Source of the DNA: Pseudolactococcus insecticola
GTDB taxonomy: Bacteria > Bacillota > Bacilli > Lactobacillales > Streptococcaceae
DNA length: 64,000 bases
Reading direction: 5' to 3'
NCBI RefSeq assembly: GCF_011170065.1
Contig: NZ_BLLH01000003.1
Coordinates: 1-64,000 of the forward strand
Part shown: positions 55,310 to 64,000 of the stretch, piece after piece
How the letters are laid out: each line of letters starts with the position of its first letter
Position numbering within the stretch: the first letter of the stretch is position 1
Made by a program: the position numbers and the translations under genes
The notes under the pieces: model-generated
Databases searched by the model: none
What the model was told of the DNA's origin: nothing
What the model saw: only the letters and a program-made list of their open reading frames with translations

Positions 55310-56512
55310 TCAACCTTTTAGTTTATCCCACACTTGTGCATTTACTTGTGATGGTAGGCCCCAAAGTTTGATGAAGCCAACTGCTGCGTCTTGGTCAAAC
55401 TCGTCTGCAGCTGTATATGTTGCCAAATTTTCATCATAAAGTGAGTTTGGTGATTTACGACCAACACAGATGGCGTTACCCTTGTAAAGTTTGACTTTTA
55501 CAGTTCCGTTAACCACTTCTTGCGTGCTGTCGATATATGATTTGAGTGCATCTGTCGCTGGATTGAACCAAAGACCGTTGTAAATCGTGTTAGACAGTTC
55601 GTTTTCGATAACTGGTTTGAAATGCGACACTTCACGAACAAAGGTAATATCTTCAATGTCCTTGTGGGCTTTCAGGATAACCGTCGCACCTGGGCACTCG
55701 TAAACTTCACGTGATTTGATCCCAACCAGACGATTTTCCACATGGTCGATCCGGCCAATGCCGTGTTTACCCGCGATAATGTTTACATCATTGATCAATT
55801 GGTACAAAGGAATTTTTTCGCCATTAAGCGCAACTGGAATCCCTTTTTCAAATGTCAACTCGATAAATTCGGCTTCATCAGGTGCATTTTCGATGGACGT
55901 TGTCATGAAGAACGCATCTTCTGGACATTCATTCCATGGATTTTCAAGAATACCCGCTTCGATAGCACGTCCCCAAAGGTTCATGTCAATTGAGTAAGGA
56001 TTGTCAAGGTCCGCAGGAACTGGAATGCCGTTTTCTTTCGCGTATTCGATTTCTGCTTCACGTGACCATTTCCACTCACGGACTGGCGCCAAAACTTTAA
56101 GATCAGGCGCAAGCGAGTGAATCGCTACTTCAAAACGAACTTGGTCGTTGCCTTTACCTGTACAGCCATGCGCAATGCCAGCCGCACCAGTTTCACGCGC
56201 CACTTCTACCAAAGCTTTTGAGATCAATGGCCGTGAGAGCGCTGAAACAAGTGGATATTTTTGTTCATACATAAGATTACCTTTGATGGCATATCCCACA
56301 TAATTATGCGTGAAGTCATCTTTAGCGTTAATCACGTAAGACTCGATTGCGCCGATTTTGAGGGCTTTTTCTTTGATAAAGTTTAAATCTTTACCTTCGC
56401 CCACGTCCATACATGCTGCAACGACGTCGTAGCCTTCGTCAACGAGCCATTTGATTGCGACTGATGTGTCAAGTCCGCCTGAATAGGCGAGTACAATTTT
56501 TTCTTTTGCCAT
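55310..56512 (-). CDS. argG: Argininosuccinate synthase
   Basis: A 400-aa ATP-dependent ligase joining citrulline and aspartate. The N-terminal PP-loop [16 protein letters not shown] and the [13 protein letters not shown] motif are intact. The first committed step here from citrulline; argH follows. ArgR in the same window is the expected repressor, and ARG-box-like sequences overlap the promoter. Confidence 0.97.
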   Translation of the reverse strand: MAKEKIVLAYSGGLDTSVAIKWLVDEGYDVVAACMDVGEGKDLNFIKEKALKIGAIESYVINAKDDFTHNYVGYAIKGNLMYEQKYPLVSALSRPLISKALVEVARETGAAGIAHGCTGKGNDQVRFEVAIHSLAPDLKVLAPVREWKWSREAEIEYAKENGIPVPADLDNPYSIDMNLWGRAIEAGILENPWNECPEDAFFMTTSIENAPDEAEFIELTFEKGIPVALNGEKIPLYQLINDVNIIAGKHGIGRIDHVENRLVGIKSREVYECPGATVILKAHKDIEDITFVREVSHFKPVIENELSNTIYNGLWFNPATDALKSYIDSTQEVVNGTVKVKLYKGNAICVGRKSPNSLYDENLATYTAADEFDQDAAVGFIKLWGLPSQVNAQVWDKLKG

Positions 56513-56555
56513 GAATAAGTTACTCCAATTTATTTTGTTTTTTGATTATATATAC

Positions 56556-56584
56556 AGTATAGTGCATAAAAATACATTTGTCAA
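56556..56584 (-). promoter_or_regulatory. argG promoter with ARG-box-like sequence
   Basis: Minus-strand TTGACA (56579-56584), a 17-bp spacer and TATACT (56556-56561), near consensus. The A/T-rich spacer (TATTTTTATGCA) and TTGTGCATATTTTTTC about 10 bp upstream resemble ArgR operator half-sites. Confidence 0.7.
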
Positions 56585-56654
56585 GTGATTTGTGCATATT
56601 TTTTCAGTTTTTTTCTTCTGACGAAATCTTATATTTTCTGTTACAATAAAAAGT

Positions 56655-57581
56655 ATGAAAAAATTTGTTAAAATCCTGATCGCTTTTCTTCTCGTTTTAG
56701 TTGCGGCAACGGTTGGTGCGAGCTTCTACTTTTTCCACGTGGCGCAGGTGCGCGAAGATAAGTCGTTTATCAGCAAAAAACCGACTCCAAAATCCTCCCC
56801 CATTTACCAAGATGAAAAAGATTTTCTGACGCTAAGTAAACAAACGCTGACTCTGGAAAATGACGATCTGACGCTCAAAGCTTGGTATGTGCCTGCTGAG
56901 ACGAAAACTGATAAAACCGTGATCGTCGTCCACGGTTTCAACGGTAGCAAAGAAAAGATGACCGCTTACGGCATGATGTTCCACAAGCTCGGCTACAACG
57001 TCCTCATGCCCGACAACCGTGCCCATGGCGACTCGGAAGGCACGCTGATCGGCTACGGCGTAACAGATAAACGCGATCTGATCAAATGGACAAACAAGCT
57101 CATCAAGGCAGATCCAAAGACCGATATCACCTACTTTGGCCTGTCTATGGGCGCTGCGACGGTCATGCTCGCAAGCGGCGAAAAACTGCCCGAAAATGTC
57201 CATAACATCATCGAAGATTGCGGCTACAGCTCAGTATGGGGCGAGCTGACTTATCAGGCGAAAGAAATGTACGGCCTGCCCAAGTTCCCGCTCTTATATG
57301 AAGTCTCTGCCATTTCAAAAATCCGTGCTGGCTTCTCATATGGTGAAGCGGGCGCAAGTTCAGTCAAAGCACTCGAACACAACAAGCTACCTGTTTTATT
57401 TATCCACGGCAGCGCCGATGACTTTGTCCCTACAAAAATGGTTTATCAAAATTACGCCGCAACAAAAGGCCCCAAAGAACTATTCATTGTGAAAGGCGCC
57501 AAACACGCCCAAGCCTTAGAAAAAGACAAAAGCGGCTACTATGCGAAAGTCACTGCATTTCTGAAAAATAATTCTTTTTGA
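56655..57581 (+). CDS. Membrane-anchored alpha/beta hydrolase
   Basis: A 308-aa protein with an N-terminal membrane helix (LIAFLLVLVAATVGASFYFF) that places the enzyme outside the membrane. The hydrolase shows the HGF oxyanion motif, NRAHGDSEG, the nucleophile Ser in GLSMGAAT, Asp in HGSADDFVP and His in GAKHAQA. The type resembles YfkD/YqkD-like hydrolases. The substrate is unknown. An extended -10 (TGtTACAAT) ends 7 nt before the ATG and there is no clear Shine-Dalgarno sequence. It is divergent from argG. Confidence 0.9.
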   Translation: MKKFVKILIAFLLVLVAATVGASFYFFHVAQVREDKSFISKKPTPKSSPIYQDEKDFLTLSKQTLTLENDDLTLKAWYVPAETKTDKTVIVVHGFNGSKEKMTAYGMMFHKLGYNVLMPDNRAHGDSEGTLIGYGVTDKRDLIKWTNKLIKADPKTDITYFGLSMGAATVMLASGEKLPENVHNIIEDCGYSSVWGELTYQAKEMYGLPKFPLLYEVSAISKIRAGFSYGEAGASSVKALEHNKLPVLFIHGSADDFVPTKMVYQNYAATKGPKELFIVKGAKHAQALEKDKSGYYAKVTAFLKNNSF

Positions 57582-57653
57582 TAATTATTATTGGCAAATT
57601 CGCAAGTCCAAACACGTTTTTTAGTCATCCACCTACACAAACTTACTATAATA

Positions 57654-59186
<1,533 letters not shown>

Positions 59187-59200
59187 TAAATGACCACATA

Positions 59201-59234
59201 AAAAAACGTTATCCTCTACGGATAACGTTTTTTT
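59201..59234. terminator. Terminator of lysS
   Basis: AAAAAACGTTATCC and GGATAACGTTTTTT form a 14-bp stem with a 5-nt loop. It also faces the convergent SGNH remnant. Confidence 0.9.
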
Positions 59235-59235
59235 C

Positions 59236-59825
59236 TTACAGATACGGCAGCAGATTATCAAGGACAATCTCATAGCCATCAGGCAACATATGTGCCCCGT
59301 CAAATGTCAAATCTGCTTTCAGATTACCCGTTTCATCGGTTAATCCTGCATTAGCATTGATAAAGGTGTATCCGTGCTTTTCTGCTAATACTGCTACTTT
59401 TTGACTGTATTGGGCGTTTATCTCATTACCTCGGTGCTCAAACAAGGACTTGTGTTCGCCTTTTTCTTCACCGAAATTCGTTGTTTCATTGATTGGATAG
59501 TAAGCCATCACATAGACCGCTGTCTTTGGTAATCGTGCCTGTATTTGCGACAAAATCTGATCATAATTTTCCAAAAAAACAGTCTCAGGGACGTTAAATC
59601 CGCCGTCGTTGTCGCACGAACGCCACGGTTGTATATCTTCAAGTCAAGTCCCAGACCAACCTGCATCTTCTCAATCGGAAATATCTCCATCAATGACGAG
59701 CCAACAAAATCAATCTGTCCTTTTTCAGCCTGCAAATTTTCCTGCGCATACTTAGCACGAATCTGATCTTGAAACTCACGTATCCTCGGATCTAGGTTGG
59801 TTAATTCTCTGGTTTGTTCCGTCAT
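59236..59825 (-). pseudogene. SGNH/GDSL acylhydrolase with internal deletion and frameshift
   Basis: The N-terminal part (from MTEQTRELTN at 59825, with AAAGGAG upstream) contains block I IDFVGSSLMEIFP and RGVRATTTADL. At about 59580 the frame breaks within TTTTTTT. In another frame the gene resumes at FLENYDQILSQIQARLP and runs to block V (FDGAHMLPDGYEI) and a stop at 59236. Between ADL and FLENYDQ the family normally has about 40-45 residues including the GxND block; these are absent. The gene is therefore dead by deletion, not by a single-base error. Confidence 0.85.
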
Positions 59826-59916
59826 GGCATCTCCTTTACTTCGTCTACCTAACTATTTTAATACTTGCCCAGATATTTGTCAAACGATTTGCACCTGTAT
59901 AAACAGCCACAACAAA

Positions 59917-59937
59917 AAAAACGTCCGCAGACGTTTT
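59917..59937 (-). terminator. Terminator of the fru operon
   Basis: AAAACGTC-CGCA-GACGTTTT forms a stem with an 8-bp arm. The minus strand continues TTTTTTTTG. It lies 14 bp after the fruA stop. Confidence 0.85.
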
Positions 59938-59950
59938 CAACTATTCCCGA

Positions 59951-61897
59951 TTATTTTGCTTTACGCAGGACACCAAAGAGGATGCCTGAAATAACTGCAC
60001 CGATTGCGATGGCAACGAGGTACATGAGCGGGTTTGACGTGAGCGCGATAACGAAGATACCGCCGTGAGGTGCCATGAGCTTGATGCCAATAGCGCCCAC
60101 GATACCACCTGTTACGGCTGATCCAATGACAAATGACGGTATGGCACGTGCTGGGTCAGCTGCGCCAAATGGAATAGCCCCCTCAGTGATAAAGGAAAGT
60201 CCCATGACAATGTTTGTCAATCCTGAGTTCCGTTCATCTTTTGTGAATTTATCCTTGAACAGTAATGTCGCAACAAAGACTGCGAGCGGCGGCACCATAC
60301 CGCCTGCCATGACTGATGCCATGACCACAGAACCACCTGTTGCAACAGTTGCTGCAAGTGTTCCTGTCCCAAAGACATAGGCTGTTTTATTGAACGGTCC
60401 ACCCATGTCAATCGCCATCATACCACCCAGTAAAGCGCCTAATACAACAGCATTCGCACCAGATAGACTTTCAAGGAAGTTGCTGAGACCTGTATTGATT
60501 GCACCCATTGGAATGTTGACAAAAAGCATCAAGAAACCTGTGATAAGTACGCCAAGTACTGGATAGATCAGGATTGATACGATACCATTGAGTGACTTAG
60601 GCACATTTGCAAAGAGTTTTTTGAGGACAAGGATGATGCCACCTGCGAGAAAGCCACCGACCAAAGCCCCTAGGAAACCAGACGGTACGCCTGCAAGGGC
60701 AAGCGTTTTTTCGCCACCACTTGCAAATGGTACTTTGCCAAAAGCAAGACCGGTTGAGGCGATACTACCCGCCACAAAGCCTGCGACAAGACCCGGTTTT
60801 TCAGCGATAGAATAGGCGATATAACCTGCAAGTACTGGCAACATAAAGCCAAACGCTGCGCTACCTAGTTGTTTGAAAATGCTCGCAATCTCATGATAGC
60901 TCCCAAGATTACTCAGCTGATCTTTTGGCACACCGAGCGCATTATCAAGGAGAAAGGCGATGGCAATCGCAATCCCACCACCGATGACAAATGGCAACAT
61001 AGATGAAACGCCACTCATGAGGTGCTTGTAAAATGCTTTCCCCGGCGTCAGCTTTTCTGATGACTCGCTTTGTGCCTCACCTGATGCTTGATAAGCAGGT
61101 AGTTTTCCTGACAGCGCTTCATTGATTAAGTTTTCAGGTTCTCGGATGCCCGCTGCGACTGGTTTTGAAATCAATGGTTTACCATCAAAACGATCCATCT
61201 CGACTGCTTTATCAGCTGCGATGATGACGCCTTTTGCACGCTTGATGTCGTCAGCCGAAAGCTTGTTTCCGATACCTGAGGCGCCGTTGGTCTCAACTTT
61301 TATCCCGACGCCCATTTCCCTGGCCTGCTTTTTGAGCGCTTCTTCAGCCATATAGGTGTGCGCGATACCTGTCGTGCATGCTGTAACCGCTACCAAAAAA
61401 TCTTGGCCGTCGTTAAACGACGTGATGTCTTCTTTAAGTGCTTGAGTTTCAACTTCGTCAAATGTCGCAAGGACATCATCAGGCGTCGTTGCTTTGCGAA
61501 GTGTATCTGCAAAGCCGTCACGCATCAGATATTTAGAAAGCTCAGCTAAAGCTGCCAAGTGCGTATCATTGGCACCATCTGGCGCTGCAATCATAAAGAA
61601 TAGATCTGTCGGTTGACCATCTAGACTGTCATAGTCCAGTCCGCCATTTTTCTTTGCAAAGAGAACAGTTGCTTCAGTCACGGCAGCATTTTTGCTGTGC
61701 GGCATCGCAATCCCGTCGCCAAGTCCTGTCGTCGTCTGTGCTTCACGCGCATCAATCCCCGCTTTAAACGTATCAAAGTCAGTCACAACACCCGTGTCAA
61801 CGAGTTTTTGTACCATTTCTGAAATCGCTTCTTGCTTGTTTGTTGCTTTCAAGTCAAGAATCATGGCTTTTTTGTTAAGTAAGTCTTGTATTTTCAT
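59951..61897 (-). CDS. fruA: PTS fructose transporter subunit IIABC
   Basis: A 648-aa permease that imports and phosphorylates fructose to fructose 1-phosphate. Order: IIA (1-150) with the phospho-His in GIAMPHSK, IIB (about 165-265) with the phospho-Cys in ACTTGIAHTYMAEEAL, then IIC with about ten membrane segments (GGMMAIDMGGPFNKTAYVFG). Last gene of fruRKA, overlapping fruK by 4 bp. Confidence 0.96.
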   Translation of the reverse strand: MKIQDLLNKKAMILDLKATNKQEAISEMVQKLVDTGVVTDFDTFKAGIDAREAQTTTGLGDGIAMPHSKNAAVTEATVLFAKKNGGLDYDSLDGQPTDLFFMIAAPDGANDTHLAALAELSKYLMRDGFADTLRKATTPDDVLATFDEVETQALKEDITSFNDGQDFLVAVTACTTGIAHTYMAEEALKKQAREMGVGIKVETNGASGIGNKLSADDIKRAKGVIIAADKAVEMDRFDGKPLISKPVAAGIREPENLINEALSGKLPAYQASGEAQSESSEKLTPGKAFYKHLMSGVSSMLPFVIGGGIAIAIAFLLDNALGVPKDQLSNLGSYHEIASIFKQLGSAAFGFMLPVLAGYIAYSIAEKPGLVAGFVAGSIASTGLAFGKVPFASGGEKTLALAGVPSGFLGALVGGFLAGGIILVLKKLFANVPKSLNGIVSILIYPVLGVLITGFLMLFVNIPMGAINTGLSNFLESLSGANAVVLGALLGGMMAIDMGGPFNKTAYVFGTGTLAATVATGGSVVMASVMAGGMVPPLAVFVATLLFKDKFTKDERNSGLTNIVMGLSFITEGAIPFGAADPARAIPSFVIGSAVTGGIVGAIGIKLMAPHGGIFVIALTSNPLMYLVAIAIGAVISGILFGVLRKAK

Positions 61898-62805
61898 AAT
61901 TTTTCCACTTCTACTTTCTGATAAGTTTCCTTGATAAAATCAGCGGTTGCTAGGTCGTCTGAAAATGCGGTCGCGCTCCCACATGCCACCCCCATCTTAA
62001 AGGCGGAAAGCGCATCGCCAGTCTCAGCGAATTGCCCAACAAAACCTGCAATCATCGAATCGCCCGCACCGACTGAGTTTTTGACCGTACCCTTGATGGC
62101 CTTTGCAAAATAAGTTGCGTCAGTCGTAAATAGCAAAGCACCGTCGCCCGCCATCGAGATCATGGCGTTTTGAGCACCATCTTCTAGCAACTGACGCCCG
62201 TAAGGCAGAAGCTCATCGACACTTGAAAAGCTCACACCATAAATGGCTTCAAGTTCATGATTATTTGGCTTGACGACAAGCGGCTTTTGCGCAAGTGACG
62301 TCACGAGTACGTCGCCTTCGATGTCAATGACAAACTCAGCCTGTTTGGCAACGACTTTTTTGATAATTTCTAGGTAAAACGCCTGACCAAGGCTGGCTGG
62401 CGCTGAACCAGCCAAAACAACGATGTCATCTGACGTCAGAACGTCTAATTTTTCAAGAAAATGCGCACGCGCTTCTGACGAAATATCAGGACCAGCACCG
62501 TTTATCTCGCTTTCTTCGTCAGACTTGATTTTGACATTGATCCGCGTGTCAGCGTCAATTGCTACAAAGTCAGTCGTAATCGCCTCAGTACGCAGTTTTT
62601 CTTCTATGAATTTTCCTGTAAAGCCTCCTAGAAAGCCAAGTGCAGTTGACGTCGTGTTAAGCTGCGATAAAACGCGCGAGACGTTGATGCCTTTGCCTCC
62701 TGGAAATTTATCGTCGCTTGTCATGCGGTTGACCTGACCAACTTTAAACTCAGGTAGTCTGACCAAAAAGTCAATGGATGGGTTAAGTGTTACTGTGTAA
62801 ATCAA
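61894..62805 (-). CDS. fruK: 1-phosphofructokinase
   Basis: A 303-aa PfkB-family kinase making fructose 1,6-bisphosphate from fructose 1-phosphate. It has TLNPSIDFLVRLPEF, FPGGKGINVSRVLSQL and the C-terminal NSVGAGDSMIAGF with the catalytic Asp. Overlaps fruR and fruA by 4 bp each. Confidence 0.96.
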   Translation of the reverse strand: MIYTVTLNPSIDFLVRLPEFKVGQVNRMTSDDKFPGGKGINVSRVLSQLNTTSTALGFLGGFTGKFIEEKLRTEAITTDFVAIDADTRINVKIKSDEESEINGAGPDISSEARAHFLEKLDVLTSDDIVVLAGSAPASLGQAFYLEIIKKVVAKQAEFVIDIEGDVLVTSLAQKPLVVKPNNHELEAIYGVSFSSVDELLPYGRQLLEDGAQNAMISMAGDGALLFTTDATYFAKAIKGTVKNSVGAGDSMIAGFVGQFAETGDALSAFKMGVACGSATAFSDDLATADFIKETYQKVEVEKL

Positions 62806-63503
62806 TGATTTTCCTCCGTTATAATCGTTACATCGTCATATTCTGCGAATTTGGCGAAGTATATTTTATCAAATTTTGAGCTATCCGCCAGGATGAATTT
62901 TTCACGTGATTGCTTGCAAACAAGCCGTTTGATCGTGGCTTCTTCCTCATCTGGCGTTGTAATGCCGACCTCTGCTGAGATACCGTTGCAGCCGACAAAT
63001 GCCTTGCTAAAGTTAAAACTCATCAGCTGCTGCACGGCGACATTGCCCGTGACAGCATCCGTTGCAGATTTGACGGCACCTCCGATGATGATTGTTTTGA
63101 TCTGCTTATCTAAGAGCGCAGCCGCCGTATGCACCGAGTTTGTCACAACCGTCAGATTGCGCCTATCCCCTAGAAATGCTGTCATCATGGCAACGGTCGT
63201 GCCCGCATCCATAAAAATCACGTCGTCATCCAAGACTTTTTCTGCGGCTCTTTGTGCGATTTCTCGTTTTTCTTGAACGTTTTTGATAGATTTTTCAGCC
63301 ACATTTTCTTCATGGGTCATGGTCGCTAAACTTTCTGCACCTCCATGAACACGTTTGAGTTTGTGCGCTTCATCTAACTCGGTCAAATGGCGTCTGACGG
63401 TCGACTCACTACTATCAAGCGCTTGAGATAATGTTTCTAAATCCACATAACCTTTTTGATTGACCAGGGTCAGAATTTTCTGCTTTCGCTCATTTTTTAA
63501 CAT
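62802..63503 (-). CDS. fruR: DeoR family regulator of the fructose operon
   Basis: A 233-aa protein. The N-terminal DeoR helix-turn-helix is LVNQKGYVDLETLSQALDSSESTVRRHLTEL. The C-terminal sugar-phosphate sensor has FMDAGTTVAMM and VGCNGISAEVGITTPDEEEA. It probably senses fructose 1-phosphate and represses its own operon. First gene of fruRKA. Confidence 0.93.
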   Translation of the reverse strand: MLKNERKQKILTLVNQKGYVDLETLSQALDSSESTVRRHLTELDEAHKLKRVHGGAESLATMTHEENVAEKSIKNVQEKREIAQRAAEKVLDDDVIFMDAGTTVAMMTAFLGDRRNLTVVTNSVHTAAALLDKQIKTIIIGGAVKSATDAVTGNVAVQQLMSFNFSKAFVGCNGISAEVGITTPDEEEATIKRLVCKQSREKFILADSSKFDKIYFAKFAEYDDVTIITEENH

Positions 63504-63524
63504 CTTGTTGTCTCTTTCTGTTTT

Positions 63525-63572
63525 TGAAATCGCTTACAAATATTATTATACATCTAAATTTGTCATTGTCAA
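63525..63572 (-). promoter_or_regulatory. fruRKA promoter and cre site
   Basis: Minus-strand TTGACA (63567-63572), a 16-bp spacer and TATAAT (63545-63550). TGAAATCGCTTACA at 63525-63538 matches the catabolite response element consensus TGWAANCGNTNWCA. It lies just after the -10, where CcpA would block transcription when a preferred sugar is present. Confidence 0.8.
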
Positions 63573-63620
63573 GCATTTTCTATCAAAAACTATCAAATAT
63601 AGTTGCGGTAATTTGCCAAC

Positions 63621-63656
63621 AAAAAAAGCTAGCCAATTTTCTTGACTAGCTTTTTT
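63621..63656. terminator. Terminator between the MMPL gene and fruR
   Basis: AAAAAAAGCTAG and CTAGCTTTTTT form the stem over a 13-nt loop. Both neighbours read on the minus strand; it ends the MMPL transcript. Confidence 0.8.
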
Positions 63657-63673
63657 ATATATTGTCATACCTA

Positions 63674-64000
63674 TTAATCAATATGAACTTGTGGCAAGAT
63701 ACGGTCCAACCATTTTGGCAAATACCAGTTAGCGCGTCCGAACCACGCGATTGTTGCTGGAACCAAAATCATTCGAACGAGCAAGGCGTCAAACAACACG
63801 CCACCTGATAAGGCCAAGCCCATCGATTTAACTGTGGCGTCACTTGCAAAGACGAAACCTGAGAATACCGCAACCATGATGAAGATTGCAGCCATGATGG
63901 CTGGTCCATTGGCCTTCACACCTTCTTGAACCGCTAACTTCGTGTCGCCATGTTCCTTGTAAATTTCACGAATCCGACTCACCAGGAACACTTCGTAATC
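63674..64000 (-). CDS. MMPL family transporter, C-terminal part (cut by window edge)
   Basis: Only the last 108 residues lie in the window; the reading frame is open to position 64000. It has DYEVFLVSRIREIYKEHGD, the characteristic DYxxFLxxRxRE of MMPL/RND-type transporters, then three membrane segments and LPKWLDRILPQVHID. MMPL proteins export lipids or drugs. The full length, partners and regulation lie outside the window. Confidence 0.9.
   Translation of the reverse strand, partial: DYEVFLVSRIREIYKEHGDTKLAVQEGVKANGPAIMAAIFIMVAVFSGFVFASDATVKSMGLALSGGVLFDALLVRMILVPATIAWFGRANWYLPKWLDRILPQVHID

Overview
This 64 kb window is chromosomal DNA of a low-GC Gram-positive bacterium of the family Streptococcaceae, most likely a lactococcus (Lactococcus or Pseudolactococcus). 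The evidence is the CodY protein, the argS-argR-ylbF-mutS order, the gatCAB-aspS-codY block, the rnpA-yidC-khpB(jag)-rpmH cluster, an ireB-ruvX-DUF1292 operon, a fruRKA operon and a sortase C pilus locus. Most genes lie on the minus strand. The species was not determined.

Layout: 1-660, insertion-sequence debris. 813-5887, argS, argR, a YlbF/YmcA-like gene and mutS. 6031-10050, an accessory patch with a frameshifted ABC exporter, a TetR repressor with three operator palindromes, and two SDR oxidoreductases. 10065-21435, housekeeping genes (fakA, an Asp23 protein, rpmB, polA, gatCAB, aspS with a T-box leader). 21654-25463, codY, a YefM-YoeB toxin-antitoxin pair, a LysM remnant, and an XRE-type DNA-binding domain fused to an aminotransferase. 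25510-32014, a tight five-gene operon read here as ergothioneine uptake and breakdown. 32168-41274, a pilus locus. 41472-47547, three secreted multidomain proteins sharing DUF5648-like repeats. 47715-52368, ireB-ruvX-DUF1292, an aldo/keto reductase and the rnpA-yidC-khpB-rpmH region. 52458-59186, a secreted sortase-like protein, argGH, a hydrolase and lysS. 59236-59825, a dead SGNH hydrolase. 59951-63503, fruRKA with a cre site. 63674-64000, the C-terminal end of an MMPL transporter.

The most interesting system is the operon at 25510-32014. It encodes a urocanase-family hydratase, a DUF917 protein, a histidine-ammonia-lyase homologue whose MIO-forming Ala-Ser-Gly is replaced by Glu-Ser with the Gly missing, and an OpuC-type ABC transporter with a permease-binding-protein fusion. 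No hutI, hutG or ftcD is present. Loss of MIO in this fold, next to a betaine-type importer, fits ergothionase (which releases trimethylamine from ergothioneine), thiourocanate hydratase and an EgtUV-type importer better than histidine utilisation. This is an inference from family knowledge and gene order.

The sequence also shows several regulatory devices: a T-box before aspS, a CodY box before codY, TetR operators inside a promoter, a palindrome at the start of the XRE-aminotransferase gene, a cre site in the fru promoter, and extended -10 promoters placed 6-7 nt before start codons, which suggests leaderless mRNAs.
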